Source: Flavilitoribacter nigricans DSM 23189 = NBRC 102662 (GTDB taxonomy: Bacteria > Bacteroidota > Bacteroidia > Chitinophagales > Saprospiraceae). From it: DNA of 64,000 bases. Positions 1-9,854 of this stretch are shown piece after piece; the stretch's first letter is position 1; each line of letters opens with the position of its first letter. The stretch is from assembly GCF_002646595.1 (NCBI RefSeq), contig NZ_PDUD01000028.1, positions 158,177-222,176 of the forward strand, written 5' to 3'. Below the pieces are notes generated by a model that saw nothing but the letters and a program-made list of their open reading frames with translations, did no database searches and was not told where the DNA came from. The translations under genes and the position numbers were made by a program.

Positions 1-441
1 GAGACCACCCCGGTAGAAGTGCCACCAGTAACCGAGCCCAACCAAGAAACGAACAACCGGATGCAGCAGGCCTGGACCGCCGTTCGGAATATGGATACGG
101 AAGAGGCTTACCGGCGTTTTATCGATCGTTTTCCCAAAAGCCGCCTGGCAAACGAAGCGGAGAAAAGGATCGCCGCCATGTACCGATACGAGTTGATGTT
201 CAGTCCCAGTATCAAAGGGGCGCAGGAGCTATCCGTTAATTTCAGTACCGGAAAGCCGCCTTTTCATATCCGGATGATCCCACCTAATGGCGAAGCACTG
301 GAAAAAACCTGGAATTCAAGAGATCAGTTTTTTATCGATCTGGGTAAGATGGAGGCCACCGGTGATGGTGTGAGTGTATTGAAGGTGATCGTGACGGATT
401 ATAACTTTAAAAAAGCGGGCCACGTTTTGCCGGTCTATTAG
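1..441 (+). CDS. C-terminal part of an unidentified protein, cut by the window edge
   Basis: The reading frame is open from base 1 and ends at TAA 439-441; the true start lies outside the window. About 146 residues are visible. Residues near EEAYRRFIDRFPKSRLANEA look like a helical TPR-like hairpin of the kind found in outer-membrane assembly and caspase-associated proteins of Bacteroidota (a short helix followed by 'FPKS.LA..A..RI'). The rest is predicted beta-rich (GAQELSVNFSTGKPPFHIRM...), perhaps an immunoglobulin-like tail. I do not recognise the family and assign no function. It converges on the glucosaminidase gene at 581-1444, with a stem-loop between them. Confidence 0.6.
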   Translation, partial: ETTPVEVPPVTEPNQETNNRMQQAWTAVRNMDTEEAYRRFIDRFPKSRLANEAEKRIAAMYRYELMFSPSIKGAQELSVNFSTGKPPFHIRMIPPNGEALEKTWNSRDQFFIDLGKMEATGDGVSVLKVIVTDYNFKKAGHVLPVY

Positions 442-461
442 CGCCGGGCAGTTTTGAAAGC

Positions 462-528
462 TGGGAAGTGCGCACCCTGCGATTGCTATTCAACACTCCG
501 GGATAACTTGATCCCGGTACACTTCCCA
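462..528. terminator. Two-part stem-loop between convergent genes
   Basis: Outer arms TGGGAAGTG (462-470) and CACTTCCCA (520-528) pair over 9 bp, and an inner hairpin CCGGGAT/ATCCCGG (498-504 with 511-517) sits inside. It lies just after the stop of the first gene and before the 3' end of the minus-strand glucosaminidase gene. There is no clear T run on either strand, so it may act as a bidirectional transcription end or a 3' stabilising structure. Confidence 0.5.
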
Positions 529-580
529 ACTCCGGTTGCGGCCCTACCGCTTGCTCCGGCTGATGCCCGGAGAAAATGGA

Positions 581-1444
581 TCATTCGTCGTACGCAAAGA
601 GTTCCAGATCGTCGATCAGTTCGATGATCTTTTCGGCGTAATTCGGATCCGTCGCATAGCCGGCTTTTTTGAGGCCTTTGGCCCACCCCCGGTAATCATC
701 CGCAGACAGATCGTACAGGGGTTGATAGCGCTTGGCTTTCAGCAGCTGGCTGTGCGCCCGAAAGCTTTCCCAGGCACTCCGGTATTTGCGGAAAAAGTCC
801 TTATGAGAATCATCGGTAAAATTGCTGCAGTGCCCTTTTTTGCATTTGCGTGAGAAGCACTTGATCCCAAAGTGATTGTTGTTTTTGGTCGCCAGGCGGC
901 TCTCGCCGACATTGCTTTCCAGTAACCCCTGGGCCAGCGTGATGCTCGCCGGGATCTTGTACTGCTCCATTTCCTTCTGAGCGATCTTGTAGTAGCGTTG
1001 GACGTAAGCCAGTTGCTTCTTACGCTTTGCAGCCCGCCGGGCCAGATCTTCGTCGGAATATTTGTTCACATTGGAGTAAGTATTGGCCAGATTGGGGTCC
1101 TTGGATGTGGGTTTCCGTTCCGTAGTGAGATGACTCACCGTCATGGCCTTAGACTGGGCAGCCGGAGCCGGGCTTTTGGCACTGGTCAGTTTGGATACGT
1201 TCATGGGTTCCTGCGATTGCTCACCGTTACTCTCTCCCGTGCTTTCCTCGTAGAATCCCATGGGCTGGGCTACGGAATTGAGATTGAGATTAATACTGAC
1301 GTCCTTGCGGATCAGGAGGAAGGCCCCCAGGCCCAGAAAAAAGGCACGCAACCAATACCGACGCACCAGATTTTCAGTCTGATAGCGCCAGTGCAGAAAT
1401 TGCGCCCGGGCCGATGCTTTAATTAGTTGTAATTTTTGGTGCAT
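581..1444 (-). CDS. Membrane-anchored glucosaminidase (GH73, FlgJ/LytG-like)
   Basis: Peptidoglycan hydrolase expected to cleave N-acetylglucosaminyl bonds. The ATG at 1442-1444 (MHQKLQLIK) is preferred; an in-frame ATG at 1483 would add 13 residues. A hydrophobic segment follows a basic N-terminus (YWLRAFFLGLGAFLLIRKD, about residues 30-50), so the protein is probably anchored in the inner membrane with the enzyme in the periplasm. A low-complexity linker leads to the C-terminal GH73 domain, where PASITLAQGLLESNVGES carries the likely catalytic Glu and NNNHFGIKC is the family's usual follow-on motif; ATDPNYAEKIIELI is also typical. No LysM repeat is seen. About 287 residues. Confidence 0.85.
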   Translation of the reverse strand: MHQKLQLIKASARAQFLHWRYQTENLVRRYWLRAFFLGLGAFLLIRKDVSINLNLNSVAQPMGFYEESTGESNGEQSQEPMNVSKLTSAKSPAPAAQSKAMTVSHLTTERKPTSKDPNLANTYSNVNKYSDEDLARRAAKRKKQLAYVQRYYKIAQKEMEQYKIPASITLAQGLLESNVGESRLATKNNNHFGIKCFSRKCKKGHCSNFTDDSHKDFFRKYRSAWESFRAHSQLLKAKRYQPLYDLSADDYRGWAKGLKKAGYATDPNYAEKIIELIDDLELFAYDE

Positions 1445-1582
1445 GTTGCAATCTTTTGTGTCGATGAGCAATTGTGTGCACAAATTAAACCAAAATGTTT
1501 TTTAAAAACAAAAATAAAAAACAAAAAGTTTTTATTAAGTGTTTTTCACAGTTCTTTAAGACCTCATGTTCAAAGAATCAGA

Positions 1583-1590
1583 TACCTTTG
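1583..1590 (+). promoter_or_regulatory. Bacteroidota -7 element before the OmpH/Skp gene
   Basis: TACCTTTG matches the phylum's TAnnTTTG consensus and lies 26 bases before the chosen start at 1617. No TTG -33 box is visible at the usual distance, so only half of the promoter is supported. Confidence 0.5.
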
Positions 1591-1616
1591 CGGGAAATAA
1601 AAAGCAAACAACATTC

Positions 1617-2126
1617 ATGAAAAAAATAGTTTTAATGTTGGCGATGTCACTGGCCGTAGTCGGTACGGGTGTCGCCCAGAAATACGGACACTGCAACTTT
1701 GGCTCCCTGGTGAGCGCCATGCCCGGCACCAAACAAGCGGATACGGAACTGGAGGCTTATCAGAAGCAACTGGTCAGCAAAGGAGAAGAAATGGCAACTG
1801 CTTTCCAGCAGAAGGTTACGCAGTATTACACGGATCAGCAATCCGGTGATTTTACGCCGAAGGTCCTGGCGGACCGCGAGCAGGCCCTGCAACAGGAACA
1901 GCAGACCATTATGGCCTACGAGCAGGAGATCCAGCAAAAACTGGGAGCCAAACGGGAAGAATTGTTGAAACCGCTGGTCGAACAGGTAGAAGCCGCTATT
2001 TCCAAAGTAGCCAAGGCAAACGGCTACGTGATGATCTTTGACACCAGTATGTTCAACTCCATACTTTTTGCCGAAGAAGCCGTGGATATTACGGCCCAGG
2101 TGAAAACGGAACTCGGTATTGAATAG
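1617..2126 (+). CDS. OmpH/Skp-family periplasmic chaperone
   Basis: Holdase-type chaperone for unfolded outer-membrane proteins. The start at ATG 1617 gives a clean signal peptide (MKKIVLMLAMSLAVVGTGVAQ, cleavage after AQ); an upstream in-frame ATG at 1566 would overlap the -7 element at 1583 and spoil the signal peptide. The mature part begins with KYGHCNFGSLVSAMPGT, the usual 'hvd...ll.amPe' opening of the family, followed by a long Gln/Glu-rich coiled coil (about residues 45-125) and the closing motif ANGYVMIFDTSMFNSILFAE. Length about 169 residues, normal for the family. Alone in its transcription unit, followed by a terminator-like hairpin. Confidence 0.88.
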   Translation: MKKIVLMLAMSLAVVGTGVAQKYGHCNFGSLVSAMPGTKQADTELEAYQKQLVSKGEEMATAFQQKVTQYYTDQQSGDFTPKVLADREQALQQEQQTIMAYEQEIQQKLGAKREELLKPLVEQVEAAISKVAKANGYVMIFDTSMFNSILFAEEAVDITAQVKTELGIE

Positions 2127-2182
2127 TAATTTCTCCGGGTAAACATATGCTAAGCCCCGGATTTTGAAATCTAAGCTATCAG

Positions 2183-2250
2183 GCCACGAATGCACCAGAT
2201 GACCCAACAGTTTCTGCCGGTCTACTGCTCATTCGTGGCTTTCCTTTTTA
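2183..2250 (+). terminator. Rho-independent terminator after the OmpH gene
   Basis: GCCACGAATG (2183-2192) pairs perfectly with CATTCGTGGC (2230-2239), followed by TTTCCTTTTT (2240-2249). The loop is long (37 bases). Placed between convergent ompH-like and queD genes. Confidence 0.65.
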
Positions 2251-2275
2251 CAGCAAGGCGTAAGCCGGCCGGTTT

Positions 2276-2686
2276 TTAATCCGCGGGATATTCCACATAG
2301 TTCCGGGGCGTCTCATACAGCCGGACCTTGAGATCCAGACGATCCTCCAGGCGTTTGCGCAGCAGCTGCCAGATGACGTAACAGATATTCTCGGCCGTCG
2401 GGTTGAGCTCCCGGAATTCTTCCGTATCGAGGTTCAGGTTCTTGTGATCGAAGCGTTGCTCCACCTCTTCAAAGATGATCTCTTTCAGGACCTTCAGATC
2501 GATCAGGTAGCCCGTTTCGGGATCGGTCTCTCCCACTACTTTTACTTCCAGTTCGTAATTGTGGCCGTGGTAGTTATTATTGCTGCAAACTCCGAACACT
2601 TCGAAATTCCGTTCATCCGACCAGTCCGGCCGGTAAAGCCGGTGTGCAGCGTTAAAATGGGCTTTTCTGAAAACAGCTATTCTCAT
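2276..2686 (-). CDS. queD: 6-carboxytetrahydropterin synthase / 6-pyruvoyl-tetrahydropterin synthase family
   Basis: Acts on 7,8-dihydroneopterin triphosphate in the queuosine (7-deazaguanine) pathway. The start at ATG 2684-2686 (MRIAVFRKAHFNAAHRL) fits the family's N-terminus; a longer frame from 2779 has an unrelated basic extension and is rejected. Zinc ligands are visible as FNAAHRL and YHGHNY, the catalytic Cys is in VCSNNNYHGH, and the later motifs DLKVLK and DHKNLNLD are in place. About 136 residues, as expected. No other queuosine gene lies next to it. A PTPS role in pterin metabolism cannot be excluded from the sequence. Confidence 0.88.
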   Translation of the reverse strand: MRIAVFRKAHFNAAHRLYRPDWSDERNFEVFGVCSNNNYHGHNYELEVKVVGETDPETGYLIDLKVLKEIIFEEVEQRFDHKNLNLDTEEFRELNPTAENICYVIWQLLRKRLEDRLDLKVRLYETPRNYVEYPAD

Positions 2687-2860
2687 ATTTTGACGGTAAC
2701 TTTTGCGGCTCGGGGCGCCCGGATAGCCAGGCTTAAAACCTGGATCCCGCACCCCAATACCTAACATTTTCCGGTACATTTAGTTTGAAAACAGTCGAAT
2801 GTGGTAAGTGTTAGAGAAAATAACTACTTTTACATTCAGAACACTTGGAAAGAATAAATT

Positions 2861-3340
2861 TTGAGTTCTATACATCAATTTAAAGTAGCAGGAATAGGCC
2901 AGGAGGAGATTGATTTTGCCGATTTTTCCGGCAAGAAAATATTGGTGGTCAATGTCGCATCGGAATGCGGCTTTACCCCTCAGTATAAGCAGTTGCAGGA
3001 ACTCTATGAGTATTTCAATGATAAATTAGTTGTAGTGGGTTTTCCCTGCAATGATTTTGGAGGGCAGGAACCCGGTAATGCCGACACCATACAACAGTTT
3101 TGTGAACGTAATTACGGTGTGAGTTTCCCGCTTGCGGCCAAGATAAACATAAATTCGTCGGAGCCCCATCCTATCTACCAATGGCTGACGCAAAAGGCCA
3201 GAAACGGAAAACTGGATGCCACGGTTAACTGGAATTTCAACAAATTCCTACTAGACGAAAAAGGTCAGTTACTCGCTCATTTCCCTGCCTCCGTCAGTCC
3301 GGTAGATCCGGCTGTCACCGATCTGATCCAGGATCAATAA
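2861..3340 (+). CDS. Glutathione peroxidase-family thiol peroxidase
   Basis: Reduces hydrogen peroxide or lipid hydroperoxides, most likely with thioredoxin as donor, as for the non-selenium members of the family. Motifs: ASECGFTPQY with peroxidatic Cys36, GFPCNDFGGQEPG with the catalytic Gln, and VNWNFNKFLLD with the catalytic Trp and Asn. About 159 residues. The start must be TTG at 2861 (or ATT at 2858), because an in-frame TAA lies at 2855-2857. A near-consensus -7 box TACTTTTA is at 2825-2832. No signal peptide, so cytoplasmic. Followed 47 bases later by holB on the same strand. Confidence 0.9.
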   Translation: MSSIHQFKVAGIGQEEIDFADFSGKKILVVNVASECGFTPQYKQLQELYEYFNDKLVVVGFPCNDFGGQEPGNADTIQQFCERNYGVSFPLAAKININSSEPHPIYQWLTQKARNGKLDATVNWNFNKFLLDEKGQLLAHFPASVSPVDPAVTDLIQDQ

Positions 3341-3387
3341 AAATTGATTGAACACTCGATAATTCTTTCCGCAAAGACTAATATACC

Positions 3388-4575
3388 ATGACCTTTGCGG
3401 AGGTAATCGGCCAGTATAAAACCAAAGACGTACTGTTGCAGATGTTGCACAGCGACCGTCTGCCCCACGCCCTGCTGCTCCTGGGAGCGCCGGCGTGCGG
3501 ACATTTATCCCTGGCTCTTGCTTTCGCCCAGTATCTGCTTTGCGAAAACCGGCAATCCACCGATGCCTGCGGTCAGTGCCGGCACTGCCTGAAGGCCTCC
3601 AAGCTCATCCATCCCGACCTCCATTTCTCTTTTCCCACCGTTGGTTCCAAGGTCATCAGCGACCAGTTTTTACCGGAATGGCGTAAGGCTATGGCCGAAA
3701 ACCCCTATCTGGAAATTAACGACTGGCTGCAACGGATCGGAGCCGAGAACAAACAAGGGAATATCAATAAGGAAGAATGCCTCAACATCATCAAGAAGTT
3801 GAGCCTTAAAACCTTTGAGAGCAAGTACAAAGTGCTTGTTATGTGGTTGCCGGAATACTTGGGCAAGGAGGGGAATCGTTTATTGAAACTGATCGAGGAG
3901 CCACCGGAGAACACGGTATTTCTCCTGGTTGCCGAACAACAGGAAATGATCCTCAACACGATCCTTTCCCGTTGTCAGTTGGTCCAGATACCGCCGATGG
4001 CGGACGAGGATGTGATCAGCGGACTGGTAGCCCGGGGCGCCACATCCGAGAGCAACGCCCAGACCATTGCTCAGCTCGTAGACGGCAACTTCAACGAAGC
4101 CCTGGCGCTGGCCCGGCAGGAGGAAAGCGATCACGCCGGCCTGCTGCTCGACTGGCTTCGTAAATGCTACCGTGGTCAGGGTGTGGAGATCGTAGACTGG
4201 GTGGAAAACTTCGCCGGTCTGGGTCGCGAGAACCAAAAACATTTTTTGCGTTACGGCCTGCATTTTCTGCGGGAACTGACCCTGATGAAGGTGATGAGCG
4301 ACCAGCCGGATTTCAACGGAAAATTCCGGCTGCCGGGCAAAGAGCTGGAAACCGCCCAACGCCTGGTAGGTGTCGTGGAACTGGATCAGTTGGAATTGCT
4401 CGCGCAATTGTTCACCGATGCCAGCTACTACGTAGAGCGCAACGCAAATCCGAAAATACTCTTTCTGGATGTATCCATTCAGATGAATCAAATATTTAAG
4501 CGGAGGCAGCCCGATTTGCAGCCCCGCGAAAAAATTAGTTTAGAAGAACGCAGTACATTAGGGATCCGGAAGTAA
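3388..4575 (+). CDS. holB: DNA polymerase III delta-prime subunit / AAA+ clamp-loader protein
   Basis: Part of the clamp-loader complex that places the beta clamp on DNA. The opening MTFAEVIGQYKTKDVL and HALLLLGAPACGHLSLALAFA correspond to the AAA+ N-terminus; the usual P-loop GKT/S is replaced by GHLS, so ATP binding at this site is unlikely, as for many delta-prime subunits. A four-Cys zinc module follows (C-x8-C-x2-C-x2-C in LLCENRQSTDACGQCRHC). KLIEEPPENTVFLLVAEQQEMILNTILSRCQ is the sensor/SRC motif. C-terminal oligomerisation domain extends to residue 395. Forms a probable unit with the RicT-like gene starting 52 bases downstream. Confidence 0.9.
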   Translation: MTFAEVIGQYKTKDVLLQMLHSDRLPHALLLLGAPACGHLSLALAFAQYLLCENRQSTDACGQCRHCLKASKLIHPDLHFSFPTVGSKVISDQFLPEWRKAMAENPYLEINDWLQRIGAENKQGNINKEECLNIIKKLSLKTFESKYKVLVMWLPEYLGKEGNRLLKLIEEPPENTVFLLVAEQQEMILNTILSRCQLVQIPPMADEDVISGLVARGATSESNAQTIAQLVDGNFNEALALARQEESDHAGLLLDWLRKCYRGQGVEIVDWVENFAGLGRENQKHFLRYGLHFLRELTLMKVMSDQPDFNGKFRLPGKELETAQRLVGVVELDQLELLAQLFTDASYYVERNANPKILFLDVSIQMNQIFKRRQPDLQPREKISLEERSTLGIRK

Positions 4576-4627
4576 GCGTACCCAGGCAACTGGCACGGCT
4601 CCGGCCCTTCAATAAAACCGAGGAAAG

Positions 4628-6040
<1,413 letters not shown>

Positions 6041-6207
6041 ATCCATGCCCTGTACAGCAAAATGCGGTTTCGTTTGTTAATAGAATGTGGGTAACCGTTG
6101 TTTTCTCGGGGAAACCCTGGATTCCAGCGCCACACTCCATTACTTTCTACCGCTTCACCCCAGGGGCCTGTTTACAGCAACTCGCAACTCGAATTAACTT
6201 AGAATAA

Positions 6208-7611
6208 ATGAAATACGATGTTACCATCATTGGGTCCGGTCCGGGAGGCTATGTAGCCGCCATCCGCTGTGCCCAATTGGGTATGAAGACCGCCATCATT
6301 GAACGCTACCCCACGCTGGGGGGCACCTGCCTGAACGTAGGATGTATTCCTTCCAAGGCGCTGCTGGACAGCTCCGAACACTACCATGCTGCCCACGAAA
6401 AGTTTGAGAGCCACGGCATCAAACTCAAAGACCTGGAAGTGGATATGCCGCAAATGATCAAGCGCAAGGACGATGTAGTCCAGCAGACTTGTGATGGAGT
6501 AGCCTTCCTGATGAAGAAAAATAAGATCGATGTATTCCACGGACACGGTTCTTTCGTTGACGCCCATAAGATCAGCGTAGCGAAAGATGACGGCAGCACC
6601 GAATCCATCGAAACTGACAAAGTGATCATCGCGACCGGTTCCAAACCGATCACGCCGGAAGCGTTCAATTACGATAAGAAAAGAGTGATCACTTCCACCG
6701 AGGCCCTTACCCTGAAAAAGGTGCCCAAGAGGATGGTGATCATCGGGGGCGGTGTTATCGGCCTCGAACTCGGCTCGGTTTACGCCCGCCTGGGTACGGA
6801 AATTGAAGTAGTGGAGTTCCTGGATCGCATTATTCCCGGAATGGATGTAGATTGCAGTAAGGAGCTGATGCGCGCCCTGAAAAAGCTGGGCATGAAATTT
6901 CACCTGAAACACAAGGTGACCACGGTTAAGAAAAAACGCAGCGGCGTATCGGTCGAAGTGCAGAAGCGCGATTCCGAGGATACTTTTTCCATCGACGCCG
7001 ATTACTGCCTCGTTGCCATCGGCCGCCGTCCCTACACGGACAATCTGGGGCTCGAAAACGTTGGTATTGAAAAAGACGATCGCGGACGCATTCAGGTAAA
7101 CAACCACCTGGAGACCAATGTCCCGGGCATCTATGCGATCGGTGATGTTGTAAAAGGCATCATGCTGGCCCATAAGGCCGAAGAAGAAGGTGTACTGGTC
7201 GCCGAATTACTGGCTGGTCAACAGCCGCACATCGATTACAATCTGATCCCGAATGTGGTGTACACCTGGCCGGAAGTGGCCAGCGTAGGCCAAACGGAGG
7301 ATCAGCTCAAAGAAGCCGGTGTTCCTTACAAATCCGGGAAGTTCCCATTCAAGGCACTGGGTCGCGCCCGGGCCAGTATGGATACCGAAGGGATGATCAA
7401 GGTACTGGCGCATAAAGATACGGACGAGATCCTCGGGGTGCATATGGTAGGTCCCCGTACCGCGGACATGATCGCGGAAGCCGTTGCCCTGATGGAATTC
7501 CGGGCGAGCGCGGAGGATGTGGCCCGTATGAGTCACGCCCACCCGACCTACACGGAAGCTTTCCGCGAGGCCTGTCTGGCCGCCACGGAAAACCGGGCAT
7601 TGCATATGTAA
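6208..7611 (+). CDS. lpdA: Dihydrolipoyl dehydrogenase (E3)
   Basis: FAD enzyme that reoxidises the lipoyl groups of pyruvate/2-oxoglutarate dehydrogenase and glycine cleavage complexes. Seen: FAD-binding IIGSGPGGYVAAIRCAQLG at the start, redox-active disulfide in GGTCLNVGCIPSKALL, NAD-binding VIIGGGVIGLELGSVYARLG, second FAD motif YAIGDVV, and the C-terminal catalytic HAHPTYTEAF (His-Pro...Glu). 467 residues, full length. No E1/E2 gene is adjacent. Transcription ends at the strong hairpin immediately after the stop. Confidence 0.96.
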   Translation: MKYDVTIIGSGPGGYVAAIRCAQLGMKTAIIERYPTLGGTCLNVGCIPSKALLDSSEHYHAAHEKFESHGIKLKDLEVDMPQMIKRKDDVVQQTCDGVAFLMKKNKIDVFHGHGSFVDAHKISVAKDDGSTESIETDKVIIATGSKPITPEAFNYDKKRVITSTEALTLKKVPKRMVIIGGGVIGLELGSVYARLGTEIEVVEFLDRIIPGMDVDCSKELMRALKKLGMKFHLKHKVTTVKKKRSGVSVEVQKRDSEDTFSIDADYCLVAIGRRPYTDNLGLENVGIEKDDRGRIQVNNHLETNVPGIYAIGDVVKGIMLAHKAEEEGVLVAELLAGQQPHIDYNLIPNVVYTWPEVASVGQTEDQLKEAGVPYKSGKFPFKALGRARASMDTEGMIKVLAHKDTDEILGVHMVGPRTADMIAEAVALMEFRASAEDVARMSHAHPTYTEAFREACLAATENRALHM

Positions 7612-7625
7612 ACCGGAACAGACCG

Positions 7626-7679
7626 GCCGTAAGTCGCGGGATATTGCTCTCCGGGCAAACCAGCGACTTACGGCTTTTT
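7626..7679 (+). terminator. Rho-independent terminator after lpdA
   Basis: GCCGTAAGTCGC (7626-7637) pairs perfectly over 12 bp with GCGACTTACGGC (7663-7674), directly followed by TTTTT (7675-7679). Confidence 0.85.
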
Positions 7680-7758
7680 CACAAGTAATTCTATTAACCG
7701 ACATCAACAAAACAATGACTATTTGAATTGAATTACTAGCCAAAAAAACGACTTTAAT

Positions 7759-8757
7759 TTGAAAAAGGCACTCTACGACAATCATGGCCGCCAGATCAGT
7801 TATTTGCGCCTGGCCGTTACCGACCGTTGTAATCTCCGCTGTTTTTACTGTATGCCCGAGGAGGGGATCAAGTACATGCCCCGGGAAGACCTGCTGACCT
7901 ACGAGGAAATGGTCCGCCTGGTAAGCCTGCTTTCCAAAATGGGGATCGACAAGGTGCGCATTACCGGAGGAGAGCCTTTCATCCGCAAGGATATGCCCAA
8001 TTTCCTCGCCGCCCTGAGCCGGCTGGATGATATCCAACAGATCAACATTACCACCAATGGTACTACTACGGCCGACTTGGTACCGGAACTGGCCCGCATG
8101 GGCATCCATTCCGTCAATTTAAGTCTGGATACGCTCGACCGTGATCGCTTTTTTCAGATCACACGCCGGGATAGTTTCGACAAGGTCATGGAAACCTTCG
8201 AAGCGCTATTGCAGCACGGCATAAAGACCAAGATCAACTGCGTAGTGATGGCCGGTCAGAATATTCAGGACCTCATTCCCATGGCCGAACTTACGCGCCG
8301 GCATCCGGTTAGCGTTCGTTTTATTGAAGAAATGCCGTTTAACGGAGAGGGGCAGCATTACGATCAGCTTCACTGGCATCACGCCAATATTCTGGCCCAT
8401 CTCAAAGAACAATTTCCCGATATCGAAAAACTGCCGGACCCGCCATCCAGTACGTCCTATAATTATCAGATCCCCGGCCATCAGGGTAGTGTCGGTATTA
8501 TTGCCGCTTACACCCGTACATTCTGCGGAACCTGCAACCGCATCCGCATCACTCCGCAGGGTACGCTCAAAACCTGCCTGTACGATAATGGTGTGTTCAA
8601 TATTCGCGACCTTATCCGGGCCGGAGCTACCGACGAGCAGATCGCCACTACCTTTCTGGATGCCCTCGGCAATCGCGCCCGCGACGGCTGGGAAGCGGAA
8701 AGAAACCGTGGATTCAACGTTCCGGTAAAAGAATCTATGGCGAAGATCGGTGGGTAA
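7759..8757 (+). CDS. moaA: GTP 3',8-cyclase (molybdenum cofactor biosynthesis)
   Basis: Radical SAM enzyme making the first intermediate of molybdopterin from GTP. The N-terminal cluster motif CNLRCFYC, the GGEPFIRKD SAM motif, the C-terminal second [4Fe-4S] ligands in FCGTCNRIRITPQGTLKTCL, and the closing double glycine (KIGG) are all present. 332 residues, full length. The start is TTG at 7759, giving MKKALYDNHGRQISYLRLAVTDRCN, which matches the family N-terminus; no ATG is available nearby. No other moa/moe gene is in the window, so the rest of the pathway must be elsewhere. Confidence 0.95.
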   Translation: MKKALYDNHGRQISYLRLAVTDRCNLRCFYCMPEEGIKYMPREDLLTYEEMVRLVSLLSKMGIDKVRITGGEPFIRKDMPNFLAALSRLDDIQQINITTNGTTTADLVPELARMGIHSVNLSLDTLDRDRFFQITRRDSFDKVMETFEALLQHGIKTKINCVVMAGQNIQDLIPMAELTRRHPVSVRFIEEMPFNGEGQHYDQLHWHHANILAHLKEQFPDIEKLPDPPSSTSYNYQIPGHQGSVGIIAAYTRTFCGTCNRIRITPQGTLKTCLYDNGVFNIRDLIRAGATDEQIATTFLDALGNRARDGWEAERNRGFNVPVKESMAKIGG

Positions 8758-8816
8758 GCAACGGGATTGGATTGACCGACATCGTTTAGAAGAAGAGAAA
8801 GATCACTTCATTCAAA

Positions 8817-8860
8817 GTGGCTGTTATGAGCCGCTGATACTGCTCACCCACAACAGCCAC
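8817..8860. terminator. Stem-loop between convergent moaA and inositol oxygenase genes
   Basis: GTGGCTGTT (8817-8825) pairs with AACAGCCAC (8852-8860), with an inner pair TGAGC/GCTCA (8827-8831 with 8842-8846). Probable two-way transcription end, though no long T run follows on either strand. Confidence 0.5.
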
Positions 8861-8869
8861 CTCGATCAA

Positions 8870-9730
8870 TTAAAACTTAATGGTATCCGGCAGGTACTTA
8901 GCCGCCAGGTCTTCGTAGTACGGTCGCAGTTTTTTTACATCCGGCCGCACTGGTGATTTGGTGTACAGATCGTATTTATTGAAGATCTTCACCCACTTGA
9001 ACAATTCGTGATCGTGCTCATTCATGAGGTGATCGTAAGCCCCTTCCCGGTGCTGGGCGTAGAAAGAATGGTACCGCAGCATATAGAGGCCTTCTTCCGG
9101 CAGATAATCCTTCATGACGTGGTAAATGTACTCATCGTGCCCCCAAGACATCAGCACATTATCCAGACCGCAGTGTTCGTCGTAGATCCCGTAGGTGGTC
9201 TGGTATAGCGGGTTGTTATAATCGGGGTTGGCCGCAAAAAATTCCGGATAGACGATCCGGTCCGAATACTTGCACCCCACGGGGAAGGTATCGCCCACCA
9301 CAGCCCACTGGGGCTCTCCGAAAAGGCAAAGCACCTTACCGAGATCGTGCAGGAAGCCCGTCAGGACGAACCAGTCCGGATGCCCGTCGGCCCGAATGGC
9401 TTCTGAGGTTTGCAGCAGGTGTTGGGTCTGATCCAGATCGATATCGGGATCGCTGTCGTCGATCAGCGTATTGAGAAATTCCACCGCATCCCACAGGCCC
9501 ATTTCCCGGCGGTCCAGCTTCAGGAATTCCGCACGTTTCTCCTGTACAAAATCGAAGGTCTGGTAAGTATGGTTCAATCGGTAGAATTCCTTAACGGTAT
9601 CCCGGGCGGGATCATCGTAATTGCGGTATTCTTCTTTCGCTTTCGGGGTACTTTCTTCCGGATATCTCACCAACAGATCATCTTCCCATTCATCCAGGCT
9701 ACCCAGCGGATTCTGATTATTTTCGTTCAT
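8870..9730 (-). CDS. Myo-inositol oxygenase
   Basis: Di-iron oxygenase that converts myo-inositol to D-glucuronate. The chosen start ATG 9728-9730 ([18 protein letters not shown]) gives about 286 residues, the size of animal MIOX; a longer frame from 9808 is unlikely. Family landmarks: [57 protein letters not shown] with the iron-binding His and His-Asp, [29 protein letters not shown] and [10 protein letters not shown]. All expected metal-ligand segments are present. No inositol transporter or uronate pathway gene is adjacent; the neighbour is a GH92 glycosidase on the same strand. Confidence 0.93.
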   Translation of the reverse strand: MNENNQNPLGSLDEWEDDLLVRYPEESTPKAKEEYRNYDDPARDTVKEFYRLNHTYQTFDFVQEKRAEFLKLDRREMGLWDAVEFLNTLIDDSDPDIDLDQTQHLLQTSEAIRADGHPDWFVLTGFLHDLGKVLCLFGEPQWAVVGDTFPVGCKYSDRIVYPEFFAANPDYNNPLYQTTYGIYDEHCGLDNVLMSWGHDEYIYHVMKDYLPEEGLYMLRYHSFYAQHREGAYDHLMNEHDHELFKWVKIFNKYDLYTKSPVRPDVKKLRPYYEDLAAKYLPDTIKF

Positions 9731-9854
9731 GCTTTCTAATTTTTCAGTTTGACGTATGAAAAATACGGAAATATTTTCTTTTGGAACGGGGAATTTAGCG
9801 GCCTGCATTTGCGGTTTGCATAATTAAACCGACGACCTACCTGCTTTCCCGGTT

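Noticed and set aside
2687..2779. N-terminal extension of QueD
   Set aside because: The extension is basic, not conserved in the family, and the internal ATG gives the normal length.
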